64,000 nucleotides of DNA, taken from Galactobacter sp052108535. Lineage in GTDB: Bacteria; Actinomycetota; Actinomycetes; Actinomycetales; Micrococcaceae. The stretch's first letter is position 1, and each line of letters opens with the position of its first letter. Below, piece by piece: positions 54,182-61,738 of the stretch. The stretch lies in contig JBQDZM010000007.1 of assembly GCA_052108535.1 (NCBI GenBank), positions 1 through 64,000 of the forward strand, written 5' to 3'. The notes below the pieces were generated by a model that saw nothing but the letters and a program-made list of their open reading frames with translations, did no database searches and was not told the DNA's origin. A program made the translations under genes and the position numbers.

Positions 54182-54777
54182 GCAACGCACCCGAACTCAA
54201 GCTGACGCCGACCCCGGGCCAGACCGTCGGGCCGTTCTACGGCTTCGCCCTTCCCTTCGAGGACGGCGAGAAGCTCGTGGACCAGTCCTACCCGGGTGCT
54301 GTGCGACTGCACGGCACCGTGTATGACGGCAACGGCACCTACGTTCCCGACTCCATGCTGGAGATCTGGCAGGCGGACGAGAACGGTCAGATCGCTGCCG
54401 AACCCGGATCCCTGCACCGCGACGGCTACACCTTCACCGGGTGGGGCCGCATCGCCGTGGACAACGTTGGCCGCTTCAGCTTCACGACCGTGAACCCGGG
54501 CCCCACCGAGCCCGGCACCGCTCCCTTCATCCAGATGGTGGTGTTCGCACGCGGCCTTCTGAACCGCCTGTTCACCCGCATCTACCTGCCGGATGACCAG
54601 GAGGCCCTGGCCAATGACCCGCTGCTGTCCTCCCTCCCTGAGGACCGCCGCCAGACGTTGATCGCTGAGCGTCTCGAAGACGGTTCGCTCAAGTTCGACA
54701 TCCACCTGCAGGGCGAGGGCGAGACGGTCTTCCTGGCCTACCCCCGCAACGGCGAGGCACACCCCGGCAACGACTGA
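54178..54777 (+). CDS. pcaG: Protocatechuate 3,4-dioxygenase, alpha subunit
   Basis: A 199-aa partner of PcaH with the TPGQTVGPFYGFAL N-terminus and the LEIWQADENG fold signature. It lacks the full set of iron ligands, as expected for alpha subunits. The ATGA overlap with pcaH implies translational coupling. A long hairpin follows before pcaB. Confidence 0.95.
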   Translation: MSNAPELKLTPTPGQTVGPFYGFALPFEDGEKLVDQSYPGAVRLHGTVYDGNGTYVPDSMLEIWQADENGQIAAEPGSLHRDGYTFTGWGRIAVDNVGRFSFTTVNPGPTEPGTAPFIQMVVFARGLLNRLFTRIYLPDDQEALANDPLLSSLPEDRRQTLIAERLEDGSLKFDIHLQGEGETVFLAYPRNGEAHPGND

Positions 54778-54799
54778 GGTGACCCGCCCATAAGAGCCA

Positions 54800-54871
54800 G
54801 CGTCCCCATCGTCTTAACCAGGCACCGACTCGCACCCCCTTTCCAGGTGCCCGGTGAGACGGTGGGGACGC
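54800..54871 (+). terminator. Long stem-loop between pcaG and pcaB
   Basis: Outer arms GCGTCCCCATCGTC (54800-54813) and GACGGTGGGGACGC (54858-54871) pair over 14 bp with one G-U. An inner GGCACC/GGTGCC stem lies within. AATTCTTTG follows. It may end the pobA-pcaHG transcript; TTGCCC and TACCCT further on could start a separate pcaBDC transcript. Confidence 0.65.
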
Positions 54872-54941
54872 AATTCTTTGCCCGGCGCGATACCTGGCTA
54901 CCCTGTATCCACCGGTCGTCTCGAAGGAAGGTACCTCCAGC

Positions 54942-56405
54942 ATGGAAACCGTCGGATCAGCACCGAGCGGAAGCGCCGATCTCGGCCTGCTCTCCCCCGT
55001 ATGGGCCGCCACGGCCTCAGCCGAAACAACGTCGGATGCCTCGGTGGTGCAGGCGCTGCTGGACGTCGAGGCGGCCTGGGTCGCGGTGCAGGCCTCGGTG
55101 ACGGAGCACGCGACGCTGGACATGGAACTGGCCACGGTGGCGCAGGCGGAGAGCGCCGCGCAGGCTGCCGTTGCCGCCGACTACGACTTGTTCTCCCTCG
55201 CACAGCGCACGCCGGACGGCGGCAATGTGCTGATCCCTCTTCTCAAGGACTACCGTGCGCGGGTCGCGGCCGCGCACGGTGAACCCGTGACCGCTGTGCA
55301 CCGCGGGGCCACGAGCCAGGACGTGATCGACACCGGGCTGGCCCTGGTGCTGCGGCGCGCCGGTGAGACCCTGCTCGCGGACCTGGAGGCCGCGGCGGAC
55401 GCCTTGTCCGCGCTGGCGGCCAAGCACCGTGACGATGTCGCGATCGCGCGGTCCCTGACCCAGCACGCGCTGCCGATCACCGTGGGTCATCGTGTGGCCC
55501 GTTGGGTGGGCGGCATCGACGCGGCCCGCGTGCGGCTGAGCCAGGCGCTGGCCGCGCTGCCGGTGCAGTGGGGCGGCGCCGCGGGGACGCTGGCGTCGCT
55601 CGTGGACACTCTGGACCGCGGTGGCGTACCGCAGCCGGTGGAGGCCTCCTTGGCGCTGCGCGATGCCCTGGCCACCCACCTCGGTCTGCGCACCGCGGAT
55701 TCCTGGCACACCCAACGCTCGTTCTTCCTCGCCGTGGGGTCCGCGCTGACCCTCGCCGTGGAGGAGGCGGGCAAGATCGCCTCCGACATCCTGGTCCTGG
55801 CCCGGCCCGAGGTCGGCGAAGTCGCCGAACCGCAGAAGCCCGGCAAGGGCGGTTCCTCGGCCATGCCGCACAAACGCAATCCCGTGCTGGCCGTGGCAAT
55901 CAAGGAGGCCGCGCTGGAGGCGCCCGGTCACGTCTCCACGTTGTTCCTCGCCGCCGGTCTGGCGGTGGATGAAAGGCCCGACGGCGCGTGGCACGCAGAG
56001 TGGCCCGCGTTGCGGTCTCTGGCGCGGCTGGCGGGCGGCTCCGCCGCCCGGCTGCGCACGTTGGCCGAGGGGTTGCAGGTGTTCCCCGAACGAGCCCGCG
56101 AGAACGTGGGTCTTTTTGGGGACTTGGTGCTCTCCGAACGACTGGCGGCGCGTTTGTCCCCACTGCTGCCCGGCGGCAAGGCAGATCTGGAGGCCATGAC
56201 CGCCCAGGCCATCGACACCGGCCTGACGCTGGGGTCCTTGGTTCGGTCCGCCGTGTCTGCGTCCGCCGTGTCGGATGAGGAACTGGCTGAACTCCTGGAT
56301 CCTTCTGGCTACCTCGGTGTGGCCGGCGCCGAGGTGGACCGGGCCGTGGCCAGACACCAGGACCTGGTCCTCACCCACCTGCCCACGCCACAGCCGCTGA
56401 CCTGA
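54942..56405 (+). CDS. pcaB: 3-carboxy-cis,cis-muconate cycloisomerase
   Basis: A 487-aa member of the fumarase/aspartase superfamily, longer than the ~450-aa average owing to its C-terminal part. The signature GSSAMPHKRNP is present, with TSQDVIDTGLAL and RSLTQHALPITVGHR as the other two conserved regions. It lactonises 3-carboxymuconate to 4-carboxymuconolactone. AAGGAAGG lies upstream of ATG 54942. Confidence 0.93.
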   Translation: METVGSAPSGSADLGLLSPVWAATASAETTSDASVVQALLDVEAAWVAVQASVTEHATLDMELATVAQAESAAQAAVAADYDLFSLAQRTPDGGNVLIPLLKDYRARVAAAHGEPVTAVHRGATSQDVIDTGLALVLRRAGETLLADLEAAADALSALAAKHRDDVAIARSLTQHALPITVGHRVARWVGGIDAARVRLSQALAALPVQWGGAAGTLASLVDTLDRGGVPQPVEASLALRDALATHLGLRTADSWHTQRSFFLAVGSALTLAVEEAGKIASDILVLARPEVGEVAEPQKPGKGGSSAMPHKRNPVLAVAIKEAALEAPGHVSTLFLAAGLAVDERPDGAWHAEWPALRSLARLAGGSAARLRTLAEGLQVFPERARENVGLFGDLVLSERLAARLSPLLPGGKADLEAMTAQAIDTGLTLGSLVRSAVSASAVSDEELAELLDPSGYLGVAGAEVDRAVARHQDLVLTHLPTPQPLT

Positions 56406-56457
56406 ACCCATCCCCTACGTCTGAACGTTCTCTCCTCGAAAGAAGCTCACACCCGCC

Positions 56458-57297
56458 ATGACACCCGAATTGACCACAGTCCTGCTCACCGCCCGCACCG
56501 ATGGCTCTGCTCCGGACCCCACCCTCCCCGTGCTGGTGGTTGGGCCCTCCCTCGGCACGTCCGTGGTGTCCCTTTGGGGTCCAGCCGTGACGGCGCTGGC
56601 ACCGCACTTCACGGTGATCGGTTGGGAGCTGCCAGGACACGGTGAGGGAACCCCGCTGCCGGAGGATTCCGAGGGCTTCAGCATGGAGGAACTGGCCCAG
56701 GCCGTGGTGAACACCTTGGAGGGACAGAAGTCGCAGCATGGCATCCCGTCCGACGTGCCGTTCTACTACGCGGGCGTCTCCATCGCAGGGGCCGTAGCCC
56801 TACAGATCGGGCTGGACAACCCGTCCGAGTTCGCAGGCTTGGCCTCCATCTGTTCCGCGGCGAAGATCGGCACCGAGGAGGGCTGGAAGGAACGCGCCGA
56901 ACTGGTCGCAAAGGCGGGCACCCCCACCCAGGTGATCGGCTCAGCCCAGCGGTGGTTCGGCCCCGGATTCATCGAGAAGAACGCCTTTGTGTCCACCGAT
57001 CTGCTGCACAACCTGCAGGAGGCGGACCGCTTCTCCTACGCCTTCGCCTGTGGCGCGCTGGCCGGGTTCGACGTGCGTACGCGGCTGGAGTCCATCTCCA
57101 CGCCGGTGCTGGCCCTGAACGGCGCGGAGGATCAGGTGTGCTCGGCCGAGGATGCCTCCTTCACCGCGGATCACGTGGCCAACGGCTCCGCCGTGATGCT
57201 GCCCGGCGTGGGTCACCTGGCCCCCGCCGAGGACCCGTCCGCCACCGCAGCCGCACTGGTGGACTTCTTCCTTGACCCTACTTCCCAGGAGGCCTGA
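56458..57297 (+). CDS. pcaD: 3-oxoadipate enol-lactonase
   Basis: A 279-aa alpha/beta hydrolase. The oxyanion region is VVGPSLGTS, the nucleophile elbow AGVSIAGAVA and the catalytic His is in GVGHLAPAE. It hydrolyses 3-oxoadipate enol-lactone to 3-oxoadipate. Some actinobacteria fuse PcaD with PcaC as PcaL; here they are separate, 3 bp apart. ATG 56458. Confidence 0.92.
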   Translation: MTPELTTVLLTARTDGSAPDPTLPVLVVGPSLGTSVVSLWGPAVTALAPHFTVIGWELPGHGEGTPLPEDSEGFSMEELAQAVVNTLEGQKSQHGIPSDVPFYYAGVSIAGAVALQIGLDNPSEFAGLASICSAAKIGTEEGWKERAELVAKAGTPTQVIGSAQRWFGPGFIEKNAFVSTDLLHNLQEADRFSYAFACGALAGFDVRTRLESISTPVLALNGAEDQVCSAEDASFTADHVANGSAVMLPGVGHLAPAEDPSATAAALVDFFLDPTSQEA

Positions 57298-57300
57298 ACC

Positions 57301-57723
57301 ATGGCCAAGCATCGTCTTCCCGGTGACACCTACGACGCAGGCATGGTGGTGCGCCGCGAGGTGCTCTCCGACGCCCACGTCGATACGTCGCTGTCCAAGC
57401 GCACCGAATTCACCGCGGACTTCCAGGAGATGATCACCCGCTACGCGTGGGGCACCATCTGGACCCGACCGGGGCTGCCGCGTCAGACCCGCTCCGCGGT
57501 GACGCTGACCGCCATGATTGCGGGCGGCTACTGGGAGGAGCTGGAGATGCACGTCCATGCCGCCCTGCGCAATGGCGTGACGCCGGAGGAGATCAAGGAG
57601 ATCTTCCTGCAGTGCGCCGTCTACTGCTCCGTGCCTGCGGCCAACGTGGCGTTCAAGATCGGCCAGCGTGTCCTGGCCGAGTACGAGGGCCTGGACAATC
57701 CTTTTGAGGAACCCGAAGCCTGA
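57301..57723 (+). CDS. pcaC: 4-carboxymuconolactone decarboxylase
   Basis: A 140-aa AhpD-fold enzyme of the CMD family: RQTRSAVTLTAMIAGG, HVHAALRNGVTPEEIKEIFLQCAVYCSVPAAN. It decarboxylates 4-carboxymuconolactone to the enol-lactone used by PcaD. Last gene of pcaB-pcaD-pcaC, followed by a terminator shared with the convergent lipase gene. Confidence 0.94.
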   Translation: MAKHRLPGDTYDAGMVVRREVLSDAHVDTSLSKRTEFTADFQEMITRYAWGTIWTRPGLPRQTRSAVTLTAMIAGGYWEELEMHVHAALRNGVTPEEIKEIFLQCAVYCSVPAANVAFKIGQRVLAEYEGLDNPFEEPEA

Positions 57724-57735
57724 TCCACACGTGAC

Positions 57736-57775
57736 CTGATCCGTGGAGGCCGCAACGCGCAGCCCCACGGATCAG
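57736..57775. terminator. Bidirectional terminator between pcaC and the lipase gene
   Basis: CTGATCCGTGG (57736-57746) pairs perfectly with CCACGGATCAG (57765-57775). GTGCTTTT follows on the plus strand. The right arm covers the stop codon of the convergent lipase gene. Confidence 0.75.
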
Positions 57776-59649
57776 CAGGTGCTTTTGGCCGGTTTGCCCT
57801 CGAAGCGGTCGTCGGTGAATTTCAGTAGGTCCGGGATGGCTTTCGAGCTGCTGCGTGCGATGCCGACGTGCCCTCGACGTGCGTAGCCTCGGTATTCCAC
57901 CGTGGTTCCGGCGCCGCACAGTCCCTTGGCGTAGCCGCTCTGAGTGCTTGGCTCGATCAGCGTGTCTGCACCGCCCTGAGCCATGAACACGGGAGTGGAG
58001 ATGGCCGTCGGTGGGATGTTCTGGGCCAGTCGGCGCCCGAACGCTCCCGCGGCCGGGTCCCGTTCCAGCACGTCCGGATCAACGATCTGGACCATGTTGA
58101 TCAGCACCGACGCCACGAGTGCGGGGTCGGACAGGCAACGCCCGGACATCTCGCGCACCATGACCTCGGCCCCCGGGCGAACGTAGTTCTTCCAGGTCAC
58201 GTCCGGGTAGTGGTTGGCGTAGGCCGCCATGACATAGCTGCTCAGGACGGAACCGCCTGGCACGTCGTCGAGCCCTGACGCCAAACCTGGGAGATTCGAG
58301 GCCGGAGCCAGCGCCGCGATACCCGAGAGTGGAACGTCCGGGGCGTATTCCTTGGCCAGCGCACCCGTCCACAGTGCCGCTCCACCACCCTGGGAATGCC
58401 CCCAAGCAACGGTTTGATCACCGAGGTGGGCCTCCTCCAGTTGGCGTGCTGCCCGCACCGCGTCCAAGGATGCGTAGGCACTCGGCCGCCCCATCAGGTA
58501 CGGGTGGTCCCCCTCAGCGCCCAGCCCCTGGTAATCGGTGGCGACGAGAGCCCAGCCACGCTCGATCACGCGCGGGAGAATGTAGAGTCCCCCGGATTCG
58601 AAGGGTTCCCGCAGCAGGGACGGCGCGCACTGCCTGGCGACCCCGGTGGTCCCGTGCATCCAGTTGATGACGGGCCAGCCGCCAGCGCCGCCCGAGCCGT
58701 CACTACCCGCGTCGCCGCTACCCGCGTCGCCGCCGTCTGCACCACGGGGAACCACCACAAGCCCGCTGGCCACGATGCGCTCCCCGTTCTCCTTGGTGGT
58801 GGTGTAGAGGATCCGGTACCCGGACGCGGTGTCCGGTACGCCTCTGCTGAAAGGCTCCGCGCGGATGAGTTGACCTGGCTTATCCGGCACACTTCTCGGG
58901 GCGGCGTAGAACGGGTCCGTCACGACGGAGAGCGGGTGCAGGTTCACGCTCAGGGCGCCCGCCGCCACGGCCAACGCCAGAGCGAGGACGGCACCGATGG
59001 TACGGAACCAACGACGGGTGAGTGAGGGGCTAGCGGCGGCGGCCGGTCCGCCGTCGTCCATTACCGTGCTGCCCTCCCGGCGCTTGCGCAGGAGACTGCG
59101 GCGCAGGAGCCTCCAGATCTGCATGACGCCGGTGCTGATGAGGCGGGCGCCAAAGGCGACCGCGACGATGACCATGGTGATATCGGGCCAGGCCAGGGAC
59201 ACCACGCCGAAGCCGATCGTGGCGACGCCCAGCAGCGTCGTCGCGATCCTGGCGTCCAGTGGCCCCCTGGAATTCCAGGCACCAGCGATGTCGCTAATCC
59301 CGTTGATCAGGAGGCCCATGCCGACGGCCACCGCGAGCAGGCGCACCGTCAGGCCGGGCGAGACGAGCACGATGATGCCGAGCACCAGCCAGACCAACGC
59401 GACCCAGCGAAGCCGTCGCCGACCTGTGGTGCCGGCGACGTCGAGCACTTCCACGGCCGCCTGTACCAGGCAGGCGAAGCCGACCACCACGGCCAGTACA
59501 CCCAGTGAGGTGGTGGGACGGATCAGCAGGAGGGCGCCCAGCACCACGGCGCCGATACCGACCGTGGCTCGCACCCAGAGCGGGAGGCGTCCATACCAGT
59601 TCCTGAGACGTTCCCCGCCGTCTGGCCACCGCACGCGGCTCATTTCCAT
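57772..59649 (-). CDS. HdeD-like membrane domain fused to a secretory-type lipase
   Basis: A 625-aa two-part protein. Residues ~20-190 hold six hydrophobic segments like HdeD/DUF308 (RATVGIGAVVLGALLLIRP, ALVWLVLGIIVLVSPG, LGVATIGFGVVSLAWP). One further helix (GAVLALALAVAAGAL, ~215-235) leads to an extracytoplasmic LIP-type lipase, ~240-625. The nucleophile elbow is WGHSQGGGAAL, the Asp probably in GGADTLIEP and the His in RRGHVG. A Gly/Asp/Ser-rich stretch interrupts the lipase domain near VVPRGADGGD. ATG 59649 has AGAGGGG upstream; an ATG at 59676 lacks one. The membrane-anchored lipase substrate is unknown. Confidence 0.85.
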   Translation of the reverse strand: MEMSRVRWPDGGERLRNWYGRLPLWVRATVGIGAVVLGALLLIRPTTSLGVLAVVVGFACLVQAAVEVLDVAGTTGRRRLRWVALVWLVLGIIVLVSPGLTVRLLAVAVGMGLLINGISDIAGAWNSRGPLDARIATTLLGVATIGFGVVSLAWPDITMVIVAVAFGARLISTGVMQIWRLLRRSLLRKRREGSTVMDDGGPAAAASPSLTRRWFRTIGAVLALALAVAAGALSVNLHPLSVVTDPFYAAPRSVPDKPGQLIRAEPFSRGVPDTASGYRILYTTTKENGERIVASGLVVVPRGADGGDAGSGDAGSDGSGGAGGWPVINWMHGTTGVARQCAPSLLREPFESGGLYILPRVIERGWALVATDYQGLGAEGDHPYLMGRPSAYASLDAVRAARQLEEAHLGDQTVAWGHSQGGGAALWTGALAKEYAPDVPLSGIAALAPASNLPGLASGLDDVPGGSVLSSYVMAAYANHYPDVTWKNYVRPGAEVMVREMSGRCLSDPALVASVLINMVQIVDPDVLERDPAAGAFGRRLAQNIPPTAISTPVFMAQGGADTLIEPSTQSGYAKGLCGAGTTVEYRGYARRGHVGIARSSSKAIPDLLKFTDDRFEGKPAKSTC

Positions 59650-60067
59650 GCTGCGTCCCCTCTGCCGTGAATCCAACTCCGGAGAAGATCACCGCATCGT
59701 TGATCCGACATGATCAATCCTAGATGGCTGCCCCGTAGTGTGGCCCACCGTGAACGACTTACGTGGAGCACCGGCCCAATTAATGAAGCACCACAAAGCG
59801 GAAGCACGCAGATTTTCTCTCATACTGAAAACTCGCGGGCTTGATCGCCGATGATGGGGTGCGTGGTGCCATGGCTTGCAGCTGCTCCGGTTGCACCATC
59901 ATGGCCACCGGTCATCGCGGGGCTGGGACGGGCCGAACTACGAGGCGAACACACCTCACTCAGGTAACAATTGCACAACGATGGTCGATTTAGGAGATGA
60001 ACCGTGCGACTATGAATCAGCACACATAGATTGCGATCAGCCCCTTCCTTAAACTATCCAGCAAGAC
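59650..60067. other. Gene-free AT-richer region
   Basis: About 420 bp with lower G+C than its surroundings. A short minus-strand frame (59820-60023) has no supporting features. TTAGGAGATG near 59991 places a ribosome-binding site too close to an ATG with only ten codons. The region likely contains the promoter of the secreted-protein gene at 60068 and marks the edge of an acquired segment. Confidence 0.5.
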
Positions 60068-60643
60068 ATGCGAGCGTCAATGAAACTTTCAAAGCGATCA
60101 CTTGCTGTGACGACACTTATATGGGCCCTTTCCCTTTGCGGTACGACCACGGCAAGCGCCTCGGAATCGAATTCCGCGCCTCAAAAGAGTCAGAGTAGTA
60201 CCAGTGCAAAAGATCAGTCAGCGTCACCGACGGCGTTTATACGACCCGCGACCACTCGCACTGTTGTAAATAAGTCCAGAGAAAACAAGATGTCCCACAG
60301 TGCCAAGTCAATCTCGTCATGCACTATTGGAACGACAGGCGGGAGCTGCACTATTTCGAAGGGCAAGTCGTCAGCAAGAACCGTGCAGGTCTCCCTCGGT
60401 ATCTCCCGAAAAGACGTGACCTCGGCCCTCGGTATCTCGAACGCCAAGACTGTAACTGTGCAGGTTTCTTGCACCTCACCCACGATGAAAAAGGGTCAGA
60501 CGTGGAGGGCGTACGCAAAAGGCTATAAATGGAACTACAAAATCAAACGCGTGAGCATTAATTACCTAGGTCAAATTTCGAGAACTACCAGTGGATGGAA
60601 GCACACATTCAATCCGTCGTCGTCCGATATCTATTGCCAATGA
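60068..60643 (+). CDS. Secreted small Cys-containing protein of unknown function
   Basis: A ~187-191-aa protein with a Sec signal peptide (MKLSKRSLAVTTLIWALSLCGTTTASASE). A Ser/Thr/Gln-rich spacer (~30-75) leads to a compact domain starting ISSCTIGTTGGSCTISKGKS and ending SSSDIYCQ. Four cysteines in the mature domain suggest disulfides. The domain is basic and rich in Ser, Thr and Lys, with low G+C and atypical codons. A second in-frame ATG at 60080 may be the true start. The stop overlaps the lipoprotein gene by 4 bp. No known toxin or enzyme motif was recognised. Confidence 0.75.
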   Translation: MRASMKLSKRSLAVTTLIWALSLCGTTTASASESNSAPQKSQSSTSAKDQSASPTAFIRPATTRTVVNKSRENKMSHSAKSISSCTIGTTGGSCTISKGKSSARTVQVSLGISRKDVTSALGISNAKTVTVQVSCTSPTMKKGQTWRAYAKGYKWNYKIKRVSINYLGQISRTTSGWKHTFNPSSSDIYCQ

Positions 60644-61035
60644 AACACACATTGGAACGTGCGACAGTAGCCGTAGTCTCGATACTGACGGCTGTCGCCC
60701 TAGCAGGGTGCAGCTCGAACGGCAGCAGACATGACATTGCGGCTAACTCGCTGGTCGGGAAGAACCTGTCCGTTGCCTCCGACAGCTTCCCCGAGGACGC
60801 TGAGATCCTGACGCAAGACGCCTCACCGCGCGTTGGTCTCCACGCCTCCTACACAGCTAATGATGCCGACTCTGACCGCTGGACCATAGTGGCCGCATGC
60901 GCAGATCGGAAAGACATTCAATCCGCCAAGAAGATTGAGATCGCAATCATTCCCACCAAAAAATCTGCGACTCTGAAGGAGAAAAAGAACGACTTCTCCG
61001 ATACTGTAGTTTGCGAATTTAACAGCGTCAAGTAA
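60640..61035 (+). CDS. Lipoprotein coupled to the secreted-protein gene
   Basis: A 131-aa lipoprotein: signal peptide and lipobox LTAVALAGCSS, then a small domain with GLHASYTANDADSDRWTIVAACADRK and a second Cys in VVCEFNSVK. Starts with ATGA overlap on the upstream stop, so the two are expressed together. AT-richer like its partner. It may anchor, chaperone or provide immunity to the secreted protein; this is inference from pairing only. Confidence 0.75.
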   Translation: MKHTLERATVAVVSILTAVALAGCSSNGSRHDIAANSLVGKNLSVASDSFPEDAEILTQDASPRVGLHASYTANDADSDRWTIVAACADRKDIQSAKKIEIAIIPTKKSATLKEKKNDFSDTVVCEFNSVK

Positions 61036-61055
61036 CAGGCTCTTCAAAATCCACG

Positions 61056-61308
61056 GTGGGCCTGCGGAATGCATCAGACTGCGTGGAGGAGGGATCTGAG
61101 GATGTATTGGCTGATGTTGCGGTATCCGAGGGTCGCCGTCGCCAATGCCTTGCTCGAAAGCTTCCACGACGCAGGTGGCACGGACGAAGCCGATGCAGCG
61201 TGGCGTGCCGAAGCGACTCGGCGACTTGCCGAGATTCGCACCGGGGCGGTCGAGTTGGTGGATGCGGTTGAGGATTACGCTCGCTTGCGAGCTTCCCTCC
61301 CGGCATGA
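61056..61308 (+). pseudogene. Frameshifted addiction-module antitoxin-like remnant
   Basis: The C-terminal frame (VAVANALLESFHDAGG..AWRAEATRRLAEIRTGAVEL..DYARLRASLPA) clearly resembles the TIGR02574-type addiction module proteins. The matching N-terminus (LRNASDCVEEG.EDVLADVAVSEG) is in another frame, entering near 61128. The current reading frame has an unconvincing N-terminus instead. No RelE/ParE toxin follows. It is read as a decayed orphan antitoxin; an alternative is a functional gene starting at 61069. Confidence 0.55.
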
Positions 61309-61335
61309 ACGAGGCACTGCTAAGCACCCCGAAGG

Positions 61336-61557
61336 TCAATAGGATCGGCCACCCCTATGCCATAGCCTTCGGCGCCGCGGGTTGTTGTACCGGTAACCGA
61401 TGGGGAAGCTGGAGTAAATAACAGAGTCTCCCCACTCGTCGGACACCGCTGGACTTTCCGAAAACTCGCTCGCTTCTTCCATTGTTTCAAACACGCCAAG
61501 GACAGAATTATTTGGCGTCTTATCCTGCAACACTATCCAGACGTACTTTTTACGCAC
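61336..61557 (-). CDS. Small hypothetical protein, 73 aa
   Basis: GTG 61557 has GAGGA seven bases upstream and gives a compact 73-aa protein. A strand-helix-strand pattern is visible (KKYVWIVLQ, VFETMEEASEFSES, SVIYSSFPIGYRY), followed by an Arg-rich tail. This resembles small accessory domains encoded in phage or island DNA, but no family is assigned. Lower G+C than the genome. Confidence 0.45.
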   Translation of the reverse strand: MRKKYVWIVLQDKTPNNSVLGVFETMEEASEFSESPAVSDEWGDSVIYSSFPIGYRYNNPRRRRLWHRGGRSY

Positions 61558-61738
61558 GGGCAGTTCCTCCTCGTAGCGCGAGTGCGCCAGCATCCCCAAA
61601 GGCAACGATACTGAATGAATGGGTGCCGGTTGAAGAGGCACGGGTTGCGCTGATCCAAGACAGGACCAGCGGCTCCGGCGCGGTCTCCCCCGCGAGGAGG
61701 AGGCGCAGCCTCACCCCATCCACCTAAGCTTGAGGGTC

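Noticed and set aside
59820..60023. 67-codon minus-strand frame
   Set aside because: No ribosome-binding site, no domain, and it lies in an AT-richer gap where chance frames are expected.
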